Source: Azolla caroliniana (taxonomy: Eukaryota > Polypodiophyta). Taken from it: 64,000 nucleotides of DNA. Shown here piece by piece: positions 32,374 to 42,397 of this stretch (position 1 is its first letter; every line of letters starts with the position of its first letter). The stretch covers positions 10,044,001-10,108,000 of the forward strand of contig JBHGNT010000005.1 in the NCBI GenBank assembly GCA_043228905.1, in the 5' to 3' direction. The notes under the pieces were generated by a model. That model was given only the letters and a program-made list of their open reading frames with translations, made no database searches and was not told the origin of the DNA. The translations under genes were made by a program, and so were the position numbers.

Positions 32374-33831
32374 TTGGAGATGGCGTCCTCAAGCAACCAA
32401 GCGGGAGAGCTCGAAAGGATGATGCTAATCGTCGAGCAAATGATGAGATCTCGGGACAACGACGCGAGCGTGGAGAAGGCTGTCGATCATGGCGTAGAGC
32501 TCGAGGGCCAATTCGATGGAAGGAATGTTACGAAGTTCCTTGATGCATATAGAAGGGAGATGAATCAGAGGGACGTGTCCGAGGCACATCAAATCGCAAG
32601 CTTCAAGAGAGTTGTCGCCAACAACATCCAAAGACGCGTCATCGAGCTTCAAGAAGGTAAGACAACATGGTCCGAGTTCGAGAAAACGATACTAGCGGAG
32701 TTCGTGACTGAAGACTCAACGAGGATGACTCGACATGCCCTGATGAAGTGGATAGAGAAGAAGAATAAGAAGATGAGCGGCTCGAGGGTGTACGACGAAT
32801 TCGACTAGATGTTTAGTTGTCTCCCCAATACAGACCAAGTGTTGCTTGAAGAGGACAAGACTTTGTACTTCTTGAAGGCCGTGGACATAAAGGATAGACG
32901 GGAGTTGGGGACTCTTCTCGAACATGATACCCAAGCAAATGGGCTCGTAGCGGACAGGATCGTGGTGAAGCGGGCATGCAATAGGCTCGACAAGCGTCGC
33001 CAATGGGTTGATGACACCGACTTGACGGGACCGACTACCACGGAGAAAGCAAGACCGCCGAAAGTAGTTGAGACGCCAAGACAAAGTAACGTGGAAGAAA
33101 AGAAGATTGATGACGACATCATTGAAGAGCTAACGAAGAAGTTCGAGAAGGTCACGCTAGCCAACATGAATCGTCGGGGCCCTAAAGGAAAAGAACCCTT
33201 TAGATGCGTGTGGTGCGATAGCATGGACCACATGAGAAGGGATTGTGCGAGCCTTCGAGAGGCGATTTGACAAAATATCGTATACATAGAGGACAACATG
33301 ATCTGCTCAAGCGAGACTAGAAGACCCCTACGGGTGAATTTCGGAAGAGGAGGAATGAAGAAATCTATGGAGGATGCCAATGCGACTCATGTGGATGCGA
33401 TGCACTATGCTGCGTCGGCCGGAATAAGAGTCGGGAAAGACAAGACTGAAGCTGCTAGAGCGGGAGCAAAGTTTTGGACTTCCGTTCTCGAATATGAGAA
33501 GAAGGGAAAAGTCACATCGAACGAGGTAGCGCTTGCGGACCGAAGCGTGCAAAGCATAACCGGGTGGTCGGATCCGGTGGACGACAACACCATACTCGCA
33601 GAGGTGATGTGCGACAACCACGAGGTGTTCGTCGAAGAAAAGAGAAAGAGAATAGAAGAGCAAGGCCCATCAAAAAGACATGAAACAAGGAACGCGAAAA
33701 AGAAGGACGATGGGGAGACGAGTCCACCTTTACAAACGGAGGAACGAGAATCAAGCCGAAAAGGGGAGCCGGGCATACAAGTTGAAGAAACAGTTCAGCC
33801 CGTGAAGGTTGGTGTCGAAGACCCCCCTTGA
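32374..33831 (+). pseudogene. Z gag with zinc knuckle
   Basis: One frame from the ATG at 32374 to 33831, broken only by a TAG at 32806 and a TGA at 33268, ending in a TGA at 33829. The N-terminal part resembles the gags of G1 and X (GRNVTKFLDAYRREMNQRDV, TTWSEFEKTILAEF). A single knuckle CVWCDSMDHMRRDC (C-x2-C-x4-H-x4-C) lies near residue 282. A long Lys/Glu/Arg-rich region follows. The final TGA is CGA in the second copy of the 425-bp tandem duplication, which shows directly that it arose by C to T. Confidence 0.8.
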
Positions 33832-34526
33832 AGGACAAGGACTATACCTACCTATAAGCTAAGGTCGGACATAGAGGAAACGACGGACCTAAAGAAGATT
33901 CTCGAAGAACGAGTTCTTGATAGGCACGTAACTTTGTTCTTGAGGGAATTGCTTGGCATTACGAAGAAGGAGTTCCATGACACGATCGTGGACCTTGTAA
34001 AGAGAAAGAGACAACAATCGGACGAGGAAGAAGAGAAGCCGCAAAAAGCAAAAACGAATGCCATAACGATGGCAAAAGACGAAATCGATGAAGATATGGT
34101 GGACATGAAACAAGGAACGCGAAAAAGAAGGACGATGCGGAGACGAGTCCACCTTTACAAACGGAGGAACGAGAATCAAGCCGAAAAGGGGAGCCGGGCA
34201 TACAAGTTGAAGAAACAGTTCAGCCCGTGAAGGTTGGTGTCGAAGACCCCCCTCGAAGGACAAGGACTATACCTACCTATAAGCTAAGGTCGGACATAGA
34301 GGAAACGACGGACCTAAAGAAGATTCTCGAAGAACGAGTTCTTGATAGCCACGTAACTTTGTTCTTGAGGGAATTGCTTGGCATTACGAAGAAGGAGTTC
34401 CATGACACGATCGTGGACCTTGTAAAGAGAAAGAGACAACAATCGGACGAGGAAGAAGAGAAGCCGCAAAAAGCAAAAACGAATGCCATAACGATGGCAA
34501 AAGACGAAATCGATGAAGATATGGTG
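33677..34526 (+). repeat. 425-bp tandem duplication in Z
   Basis: 33677-34101 and 34102-34526 are almost identical; the period is not a multiple of three, so it shifts the frame between gag and protease. Both joints share GACA microhomology. Confidence 0.92.
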
Positions 34527-34946
34527 GACAGCCACTACACTCGACCTCATTGGGCACGAGCGACAACGGAGACGCCGGTGAAGATCGGGGAGAAGAAAGA
34601 GACCATGGTAGCCTTGATCGACCACGGCTCGGAGATCAACCTCATGTCAACCGACTTCTACAAAAAAGGAAGATGGCCAATCAATACAAACCACGGATGG
34701 AAGATTCACGCGGCAACAAAGTCTACGGAGGATTTGTACGGAGCTTGTCCCAATGTCAAAGTCACGATCGGGGATGTGGAGATGGATCAACACTTCTTCG
34801 TACAAGAATCGGCGTCACATCCTGTCATCCTAGGGAAATCTTATATCACATCATCTCGGATGGAGACCAAAGTGTTCGATAATGGAGCAGCCTTCGCACG
34901 AATAAAGAGTCTTGACAACCAAAGATCGGTCCAATGGTTACGTTAA
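34227..34946 (+). CDS. Z aspartic protease region
   Basis: 239 codons open. The second half is a retropepsin-like protease: VALIDHGSEINLMSTDFY has D-H-G where D-S-G is usual. LYGACPNVKVTIGDVEMDQ and HPVILGKSYITSSRMETK follow in the family order (catalytic loop, flap, I-L-G segment). As I recall, such D-H-G-S-E-I-N proteases occur in fungal and non-seed-plant elements; whether His in place of Ser is tolerated is not settled by sequence. The first part is the second copy of the tandem duplication, so the original start was in gag. At the end it runs directly into a copia LTR fragment at ATGGTTACG shared by both, so pol has been lost. Confidence 0.75.
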   Translation: MKVGVEDPPRRTRTIPTYKLRSDIEETTDLKKILEERVLDSHVTLFLRELLGITKKEFHDTIVDLVKRKRQQSDEEEEKPQKAKTNAITMAKDEIDEDMVDSHYTRPHWARATTETPVKIGEKKETMVALIDHGSEINLMSTDFYKKGRWPINTNHGWKIHAATKSTEDLYGACPNVKVTIGDVEMDQHFFVQESASHPVILGKSYITSSRMETKVFDNGAAFARIKSLDNQRSVQWLR

Positions 34947-35756
34947 GCAGCGGAAGATTAGTATGATATGCGTGATATGCGCGTGAGAGTGTGTGAGAGG
35001 AAGAGAGAGAGAGAGAGGAAGTTATACTTATGAACACGAAGATAAATGGGGGATGATTGACTATATTGAAAAGTGTCATCAACATACAAAAATACCCCCA
35101 ATGAGGTATATATACAACCCATGTGCAAAGGTGCACATGTGTGGGTAGAACACAGGTACTTATGTGTAAGTCCTACATTAAATGTACTAAGGAGTGGAGG
35201 ATCTAGAATATCCCACTTAAGTACAAGGTCCTATTTAAAGGCTTAAGGTCAACACATTAACTAGATTCGATCTAGGTAACTATTAAGTTAAATTTGTTGA
35301 CTAACTAGATTAAACTAGTTGAGCTTGATATCTCAATAGAAATGATCTTCGGATTCCTGCATTTTCGCCTTGCATTTGTCTAGCTTTGGACTTGGCCGAA
35401 ATATGCTTTTATCACTTGGGGGCTCTTGCGGTCCACTCAGTCCTGTCGTAGTTGGGTTGTCTTCGAACATTTGCGTGAGCCAATCCTCGACTTCTATTTT
35501 TATTTCGGTGTCATCCGCATCGAGCGGAGTCGAAGTATTCTCTGGTGCATACCAGAATGCGGACTCGTCGAAGACTACGTCTTGACTGATGCAAACTTTT
35601 TGGGTAGATGGGTTGTAGCATTTGTACCCCTTTTGTTCGAGCGAGTATCCCACAAGGATACATTTCTCCGACTTTGGATCAAGCTTGTGCCGTGTATCTT
35701 CGGGAATGTGTACATAGGCGACTGAGCCGAAAATGCGGACATGCGATAAGTTCCGT
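34938..35756 (-). mobile_element. Copia fragment I in Z (LTR joined to integrase end)
   Basis: 34938-35338 is an H-type copia LTR missing about 45 bp of its plus-strand left end. 35333-35756 encodes on the minus strand the integrase C-terminal part (HVRIFGSVAYVHIPEDTRH, SEKCILVGYSLEQKGYKCY, VVFDESAFWYAPENT, linker). As in H and A, no RT or RNase H lies between integrase and the 3' LTR. Confidence 0.82.
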
Positions 35757-36872
35757 TGTCGTGAAGATTTTCGGCAATAGTGTGAAAATCCCATAAAACG
35801 TACGAAATCGAGTATGAATCACATAATACAATAATTGTGAAGATAACATTTTCAATAAATTTAATATATAAGTACAAAATGATGGAGGTTTCGAATGCAC
35901 TTTATTACACGAGAAACGGACAACTAAATGTCAAGATATGAGGGTATAAAGTTTGTGAAAGGAAAAGGGAAAATTGTGAGATATCCCACATAGGCACGAC
36001 AAGTACGGCTCTCATCATATATAAAGTAGAGCAAAAGATATTATCTTTGTGTCTATGTGTGGAGCATAGAGTTCAAGGTAACTTGAACTAAGAGTGAAGG
36101 TGGGCTAGCTACTCATAAAGGGTTTTGGCCAACCAAAACCGGACCGGCGATGGAGCCGGTGATCCGACGGCAATCCGGCATTTGGCGAGGCACTGGTAAC
36201 CGACGGCGGCACTGGTATCCGGCGCCAATGAGACGACGGCATCCGGCGAGGCACCGGTAACCGGCGGCATCCGACGAACCGGCGTCCGGTGACTATATAA
36301 ATAAATATATAATATTATATACATATATACATATACAAGGAGGGCAAGTAAGGATTCGAACCTTGCACCTCCAAGTTAGGAATCAATTGGCTTACCATTA
36401 ATCCATGCTATTTAGTTGAAATTATATTTCTATCATTGTACTTTTACATGTAAATTCTCATACATGAGAGCTAAAATGAGTGACATGGTTATCATGCACC
36501 ACATGTAATACATAAGCACCAAATGGCAAACATGCAATTTGTGCATGTCTTGTACCCTCACATGCATCATATGCATGAGAGCATCTATAAAAGAAGGAAG
36601 GGGGAGGAGAAAAAACACGTTTTTTTTTATGAAAATTAAGAGGAAGAAATTCGTTATCAAATTGATCGTGTAACTTGTTTCTTAAATCTAAAGTTAAAAG
36701 TTCAATCAATCTCTCTCAATCGTGTAATCTCAACTTCTCTCTTTCCCAATCTATCTTAAGTACTTTCTCGCTAAAGCTTGCGCCAAAGCTTGTACCGACT
36801 TTGAATCCTTCCGGTCCAGAACCCCGGCGGTTCCGCCTCACGATCCGCGCGTAGAGAGGGATCTTCACGTCA
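35757..36872 (+). repeat. 3' LTR of Z
   Basis: 1116 bp; like the 5' LTR, with a shorter minisatellite (about 36140-36290) and the tRNA-like stretch at 36339-36410. Ends ATCTTCACGTCA, one base from the expected CACGACA. Confidence 0.9.
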
Positions 36873-36964
36873 CTGTTTCCTACTATACATGTGCACACAT
36901 CGCACACCACCGACTTGCCCTATTCCACCCTAGTTTCACACTATAGCCAGAAATCTTCACGACA
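36873..36964 (-). repeat. 5' LTR of G1, outer part
   Basis: Matches 16726-16809 of the other G1 LTR; plus strand ends ATCTTCACGACA. Separated from 30881-31136 by Z. Confidence 0.87.
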
Positions 36965-38739
36965 ATGCGTCCAGCTTGTCGGTTGTCAGCACCTTTCTTA
37001 GCATGTCCGACCCGTTCTCCTCCATGTGGATCTTCGTCAGCACGAACTCTTGATCTTCTACTCTCTCCCAGATCCAGTGGTACCTCCGCTGGATATGTTT
37101 CGTCCGGGAATGATAGGCCGCGTTCTTTGCAAGGTGGATGGCACTTTGACTGTCGTAGTAGAGCCGGTATTCCTCCTGTTGGATCCCTAACTCTCCGATG
37201 AAGTCCTTCACCCAGATTATCTCCTTGCCGACTTCTACAGCTGCCATGTACTCCGCCTCTGTGGTTGATAACGCAACTATCTTCTACACCATCAACTGCC
37301 ACGAAACAGCTCCCCCTACATTAGTCATGACATATCCGGATGTTGACCGGTTGGTATCCGCATCAGCTGACATTTCTGAATCTGTGAATCTGTCAAGTTG
37401 GGGATTACCGGAGGAACATACTCGAGGTGCCTTTCAGATATCGGAATATCCACTTGACCGCGTTCCAATGCGCTCTTCCGGGATTGCTCATGAACCGGCT
37501 CACCACTCCGACTGCATATTCGATATCTGGTCGGGTACATACCATCGTGTACATCAAGCTCCTGGTAGTAGAGGCATATGGTATTTTCTTCATATCCATT
37601 TTTTCTGCCTTTGTCCTCAGACTTTGTCTTCCGGATAGCTTGCAGTTTGCCGGAAGTGTCGTTCCGACCGGTTTCGCCTCCAACATGTTGAACCTTTGGA
37701 GTACCTTTGTCACGTACTTTTCCTGTGACAACCACAACAACTTCTTCGATCGGTCCGGATGATGTGCATTCCCAATATCTGTCTTGCCGAACCCAAGTCT
37801 TTCATTGAGAAGGTCCGGTTCAGAGCCTTCTTCAACATCCGTATCTTGACTTAGTCTCGTCTGACGATCAGCATATCATCCACATATAGGAGAAGTATCA
37901 GGAAATCTCCTCCGTAAAATTTCTTCACAAACACGCAGTGATCGGCTTGCGTTTTGTGGGACCCTTGGTCGGTCATGAAGGAGTCAAACTTCCAGTACCA
38001 TTGCCGGGGAGCTTGCTTCAGTCCGTATAAGCTCTTCTTCAGCCGGAATACCAAGTGCTCCTTCCCTTTCTTCTCAAATCCTTCCGGTTGTTGCATGTAG
38101 ATCTCCTCTTCGAGGTCACCATGGAGGAACACCGTCTTGACATCTAGTTGCTCTACCTCAAGGTCCATGCTTGCCGCTATGCTCAGCACCGTCCGGATGG
38201 TAATCATCTTAACTATGGGGGCAAAGATCTCGTCGAAATCCACTCCTTTCTTCTGCTAGAAGCCCTTCACCACGATCCAGGCCTTATACCTTGGTGGATT
38301 TCCAGCATCTCTTGTTTTCCGCTTGTACACCCACTTGTTCCGGAGTGCTCTCTTCCCTTTCGCCAACTCCGTCAATTCGTATGTGTGGTTCTCATGCAGG
38401 GAATCCATCTCGTCCTGCATGGCACTCAACCACTTGCGGCTGTGGGTGTCTCTCTTTGCTTCTTCGAAGCTATCCGGCTCCTGCTCATCGGTTAGCAACA
38501 CATGCTCTACATCGGAAATCTCCGGGGGGCTCTTCTCTCTCGAAGAGGATATCTTGGTCCCTGGTTTTTGACTGTCAGTTCCTCCATTTGTTCCGAATCC
38601 GAATCCGATTCGGGATCTTGTCCGGTTCCAATGTCTTCTTCTTCTTCTTCGGTCGGTTCGGTTTCTTTTCCATATCCGGCCAGTTCGTCGAGTGTCATCC
38701 AATTACTGGCTAACATCTAGTTTTCAACCGGGTAAGTCC
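36965..38739 (-). pseudogene. Copia D reverse transcriptase and RNase H
   Basis: The RT block has KGVDFDEIF-type sequence as MDFDEIFAPIVKM, QLDVKTVFLHGDLEEEIYMQ, the tract SLYGLKQAPRQW and active site LLYVDDMLIV, all intact. It continues through GKFMLWLSQEKYVTKVLQRF-like sequence and the segment up to FRYLKGT. RNase H (37247-36965) has KDFIGELGIQQEEYRLYYDS, where the DS of the catalytic YCDSQSA-type motif is kept, and KNAAYHSRTKHI. Several stops and frame changes (near 37850, 37740, 37320) break it. The last codons lie at 16072-16116, beyond G1. Confidence 0.87.
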
Positions 38740-39491
38740 TGTTGGGAGACAGGTCCCTCCGGATGGGAAGGGAGAAGAACAGTGCCGACGAACAAACTGC
38801 GGAGAGTACCCGATGGTGGAGAGCCGGATGGTGTAGGCCCGGTATGAACCGGATGGGGAGTACCCGACTGTGGAGAGCCGGATGGTGTAGGCCCGGTATG
38901 AACCAGATGGGGAGTACCCGACTGCGGAGAGCCGGATGGTGTAGGCCCGGTATGAACCGGATGGGGAGTACCCGACTACGGAGAGCCGGATGGTGCAGGC
39001 CCGGTATGAACCGAAGGAAGAGACATATTCGTAAATATGTTTCTGAGAGCCCATCGAGGCTACATTTGTAAATAGCCGAAAAGTCATATTAGTATAAATA
39101 TGACTTAGGGCAAACTTTTAGGTGTGTCGTTTTTGTTGTTGTTGTTATTCTTCCTTGTTGGTGCAAGAAGAAGTGAGAGCGCGTAACTGTACAGAGAGAG
39201 AGAGAGAGAGAGAGACGAGGTCGTTGCCTCTGTTGTAACCGCCGCCTGTGGCGAAGATCTGAGAGCACGAGGTCGTTGCCTCAGTGAACTCACTGTTGTA
39301 TATTCCTACATAGTGACAGTTTGCAGCCTGTGGGCTGCCGTGGTTTTTTCCCTATTTTGGGGTTTTCCACGTAAACCTCCTGTGTACCATTTCTCCCTTT
39401 TGTGTCGCAGTTCATTACCTGTTTTTTTGTGTATGAAAAGAATCTCGGTTGTGGCCGAGCGTCGGACATAAGGAACGTCGAGTTCTCGTCA
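38740..39491 (+). repeat. Solo LTR in copia D, TSD AGTCC
   Basis: 752 bp, TGTTGGGAGACAGG ... GTTCTCGTCA, flanked by AGTCC at 38735-38739 and 39492-39496. TATAAATATG near 39084 shows plus direction. 38790-39005 has four copies of about 59 bp (around GAACCGGATGGGGAGTACCC). Confidence 0.94.
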
Positions 39492-40895
39492 AGTCCTTGT
39501 GTCCTCAAACCGGTTTTCATAGAATGATCTGGAGTTCATCACCTTCTCCGACTCCCAGTTAGCAATGGTCCTGTCTTTCATGAAGACTATTTCCCAACTC
39601 CGGAACACCTTCTTGTCAACTAGATCCCACACCCGGTAACCGAAATCATCATCTCCGTATCCAAGGAATATGCATGGCCTGGACTTCGGATCCAACTTTT
39701 TCCTCTTGTCCTTTGCAACATGCACATATGCGAGACACCCAAACACCTTTAGATGCCGGTAAGATACATCTTTACCGGTCCATACTTTCTGAGGTGAGTC
39801 TCCTTCCAAGGGTGTTGAGGGTGATCTATTTATCACATAGGTCATCGTCGTCAGCGCATTAGCCCAAAACGTCTTGGGTAACTTTGCATGTGCTAGCATG
39901 CTCCGGACTCTCTCCATTATGGTCTGGTTCATCCTTTCGGCCAGCCCATTTAGTTCTGGCTTCTTCAGCACAGTAAACTCAAACCGGATTCCCTTCGACC
40001 AACACTACTCCTCGAACTGCCCCCGGTATTCCCCTCCATTATTTGCTTGAACCGCCTTTAGCTTTTGGACTGTTTCTCTTTCCACTCTCACGTGGAGCTC
40101 CTTGAAGACGGATAGTACCTGATCCTTCATCTTCAATGGTAAGACCCACACCTATGGTCCTTGAAGACGGATAGTACCTGTGGTCATCTATGAACGTCAC
40201 GAAGTACTGCGATCCGGCATGTGACTTCGTTTCCACTTGACACACATCGGTATGCACCAGTTGTAGTGGTGCATTCCGTCTCATCGTTGGTCTTGACCGG
40301 AAGGAGGTTCGGTTTTGCTTGCTGACCAAGCAATCAGTGCACTTCTCAAGTCGCACGTCCTTCACTGGAATGAGGTTGTCTTGATCCCCTTCTCACTCAT
40401 GTGAAACAGTCTTTTGTGCGACATCTCACCGCTAGTGTATGATGCTACGTTCACTTCTTCCCGGCATATCCGGGCATTCATCAAGTACAGGGTGTTGACC
40501 TTCCAGGCTCGAGCCATTATTCGGCTCCCCTTGTTGAACTTTATAACACCGTTCCGGACGCTACCCGTGTGGCCTTCATCATCTTGCTGACCAACTGATA
40601 TCAGGTTCAGTCGAACCTCCGGAACGTGTCGGACATCCTTCAGCAGCAATTTGCATCCAGCTGATGTCGTCAACAACACATATCCTATGTCGATAATTTG
40701 GCATGGGCCTTCATTCCCCATCCGGACACAACCATGATCACCGGCTGTGTAGGATGAGAAGCATTTCTGATCCGGTGTCAGGTGGAACAACGCTCCAGAA
40801 TCGACAACCCACGTTGTTTCGTCGCCGACAAGGTTTAACACATTCTCTTCTGTACTGAGCATCAGTTCTTCTTCACTTGTCACAATCGCCGACAT
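39492..40895 (-). pseudogene. Copia D protease and integrase
   Basis: Protease at 40895-40680: ETTWVVDSGALFHLTPDQKC with intact D-S-G. GAG-pre-integrase follows (SHKRLFHMSEKGI, EKCTDCLVSKQNRTSF), then the integrase core with LQLVHTDVCQVETKS and YFVTFIDDH. A short tandem repeat of CTTGAAGACGGATAGTACCT (near 40110 and 40155) marks a small duplication that breaks the frame. The last part has GLAERMNQTIMERVRSMLAH with the catalytic Glu, LKVFGCLAYVHV and CIFLGYGDDDFGYRVWD. The linker toward RT is cut by the solo LTR. Confidence 0.86.
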
Positions 40896-41136
40896 TCCCT
40901 TCCGATTCGAGCCTCTCTGGTTCGAACTCTTGTTCGAATCGGTAGTGTCGGTTTCTATTTCCTTCCGGAGATGCCAACAGTTCTTCTAGAAGTGCCCCGG
41001 CTTCCCACAGTAGAAGAAAGTAGGCCTCCCCCTTGACTTCGACCTCGTCCCCGACTTGTCCCAGTTTTGGGGACTCTTATACCGGCCTCTTCCCAAGTTG
41101 TGGTCATCTTCCGTGACCAAGGCCTTCGGATCGGTT

Positions 41137-41700
41137 CTAGACTCCCGGTCCTTTCAGCAAGCTTGATTTTACCCTTGCTAGGGACAGTTCTTTTCCTTCT
41201 GGCTCGGCGTTGCCCAACGTGACAATTAACGTCTCCCAGCTATCCAAGAGGGAACCGAGCAGGAGCAATGCGAGTACCTCATTGCCGAGAGGTACTTCCA
41301 ATGAGGTTGCCTGGTGTATTAGCCCATGGGAGGCATTTATGTGTTCCGCCATGTTGGAGTTGTCCTGGTACCAGAGCCTCACTAGCATCCGGAATACCGA
41401 AACCCGATTAACGGCTTTCTTGTTCTGAAACATGATGTTGATCTTCTCCAAGAGTTCATGAGCCTTGCCCTCTTCATTGAAGTTGTTGTACAAACTCATG
41501 TCGATGAAGCACCGGATGTATGCCGTCGTCTTCTTGTCCATCACCTCCCACACTGTGGCATCGATCTTATCCGGTCTTTTGTTCCCAAACTGAACCGGCA
41601 ACCAAAGATCTTTAACAACCAGCATGTCCCTCATCTTCGACTTCCACACTGAGTAGTTGGAGCCGGTGAGCTTGAACATGTTGCCAAACGATTCTTGCAT
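41137..41700 (-). CDS. Copia D gag (UBN2-like)
   Basis: Open frame of 187 codons starting MQESFGNMFKLTGSNYSVW, the usual start of this copia gag, 14 bases from the primer site. It has SKMRDMLVVKDLWLPVQFG, the capsid helices and NRVSVFRMLVRLWYQDNSNM, ending in ARVKSSLLKGPG. The nucleocapsid follows in a broken frame (41136-40896) with a damaged knuckle (FFYCGKPGHF, first Cys replaced). It would form the element particle. The gag is complete in itself; the following pol is broken. Confidence 0.82.
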   Translation of the reverse strand: MQESFGNMFKLTGSNYSVWKSKMRDMLVVKDLWLPVQFGNKRPDKIDATVWEVMDKKTTAYIRCFIDMSLYNNFNEEGKAHELLEKINIMFQNKKAVNRVSVFRMLVRLWYQDNSNMAEHINASHGLIHQATSLEVPLGNEVLALLLLGSLLDSWETLIVTLGNAEPEGKELSLARVKSSLLKGPGV

Positions 41701-41714
41701 TCCCTACGTTGTTC

Positions 41715-41726
41715 GCTCTAATACCA
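41715..41726 (-). other. D primer-binding site (tRNA-iMet)
   Basis: Minus strand TGGTATTAGAGC, one transition from the perfect TGGTATCAGAGC. Confidence 0.92.
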
Positions 41727-41729
41727 GTT

Positions 41730-42268
41730 TGTAGAGAATCACGCGGAATATTTCTCGGCCACAACCGAGTCTTAAATCACAGAAATGGGAAACTAAGAAA
41801 GAAAGAAGGTGAACATAGAAATGACACGGGATGTTTATGTGGAGAACCCTAATACGGAAAAACCACGGGAGCCCACAGACTCCGAACTATCACTATGAAG
41901 AGAGGAAATACAAAGTGGAGGCATAGAAGCAACAACCTCGTCCTCGCAATCTTCGTCGGGCGGCGGTTACAACAGAAAGGGCTCGTAGCTACTCTCACGC
42001 TCTCTCTCACTCTCTAAATGTCTCTGTATAACAGTTACAACAATATGACAACACACATAAAGTGATTACCCTAAGTCATATTTATACTTATATGAACTTA
42101 CGGCTATTTACAAATATAGCCTCAATAGGCTTACTCGAAACATAATTACAGATATGTCTCTCTTTCCGGTTCTCACCGGGTCTCCTCAGGTTTCCGAATC
42201 TCTTCTGGTTCTCATCGGCTCTCTTCATTCATCACGGGATCCCATCCAGAGGGACCAATTTCCCAACA
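41730..42268 (-). repeat. 5' LTR of copia D
   Basis: 539 bp, plus strand TGTAGAGAATCACG ... TTTCCCAACA; partner of 10296-10756 plus 15993-16058. TATA region around 42085-42100 on the minus strand. Confidence 0.94.
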
Positions 42269-42397
42269 ACAAGGAGATGCTCCGGAGTCGAGCAAGGCAT
42301 AGGATTGTATTAAAGTAGACCCAAAACAAATACCTCCTAATGGTGTAACTAAATTGTAGAAGGACTGAGAAGTTGGGTAATAGAAAGTGTCTAGCGG
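42269..42397 (-). pseudogene. Gypsy J protease, upstream half
   Basis: The minus strand reads GGICFGSTLIQSYALLDSGA then SPC, i.e. an intact D-S-G protease active site that breaks exactly at the insertion of copia D and resumes at 10295. Further upstream it is cut by the Z-type LTR at 42398. Confidence 0.82.

Larger units (their letters stand above)
31137..36872 (+). mobile_element. Gag-protease LTR element Z
   Basis: Plus-strand element inserted in G1's 5' LTR. 5' LTR 31137-32312, tRNA-Trp primer site, gag (32374-33831), protease (34227-34946), a foreign copia fragment (34938-35756), 3' LTR 35757-36872. LTR ends are inverted repeats (TGTCGTGAAGAT ... ATCTTCACGACA type). No RT or integrase, so non-autonomous. 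Flanks GTCGT and CTGTT do not form a clean duplication. Confidence 0.88.
16117..36964 (-). mobile_element. Gag-only LTR element G1 (TR-GAG type)
   Basis: Minus-strand element inserted in the RNase H tail of D. 3' LTR 16117-16809; internal parts 16810-17629, 27488-28263 and 29066-30880; 5' LTR 30881-31136 and 36873-36964, split by Z. It has a tRNA-Trp primer site and a gag gene but no protease, RT or integrase, so it must be moved by proteins from elsewhere. Next to the 3' LTR is the purine tract GGTGGGGGTGGA. Flanks (CACGT / ATGCG) do not form a clean duplication. I infer one element from matching LTR types, orientation and continuity of D; two separate copies joined by rearrangement is the alternative. 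Confidence 0.75.
10296..42268 (-). mobile_element. Ty1/copia element D with nested insertions
   Basis: Complete but heavily interrupted copia element. The outer boundaries are proven by a 5-bp target duplication, ACAAG, at 10291-10295 and 42269-42273. Own parts: 3' LTR 10296-10756 plus 15993-16058; polypurine tract and RNase H tail 16059-16116; RNase H and RT 36965-38739; integrase to gag 39492-41700; primer site 41715-41726; 5' LTR 41730-42268. Own length is about 5.9 kb, the rest being E, G1 (with M, a solo LTR and Z) and a solo LTR at 38740-39491. Everything inside is younger than D's insertion. Confidence 0.92.
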
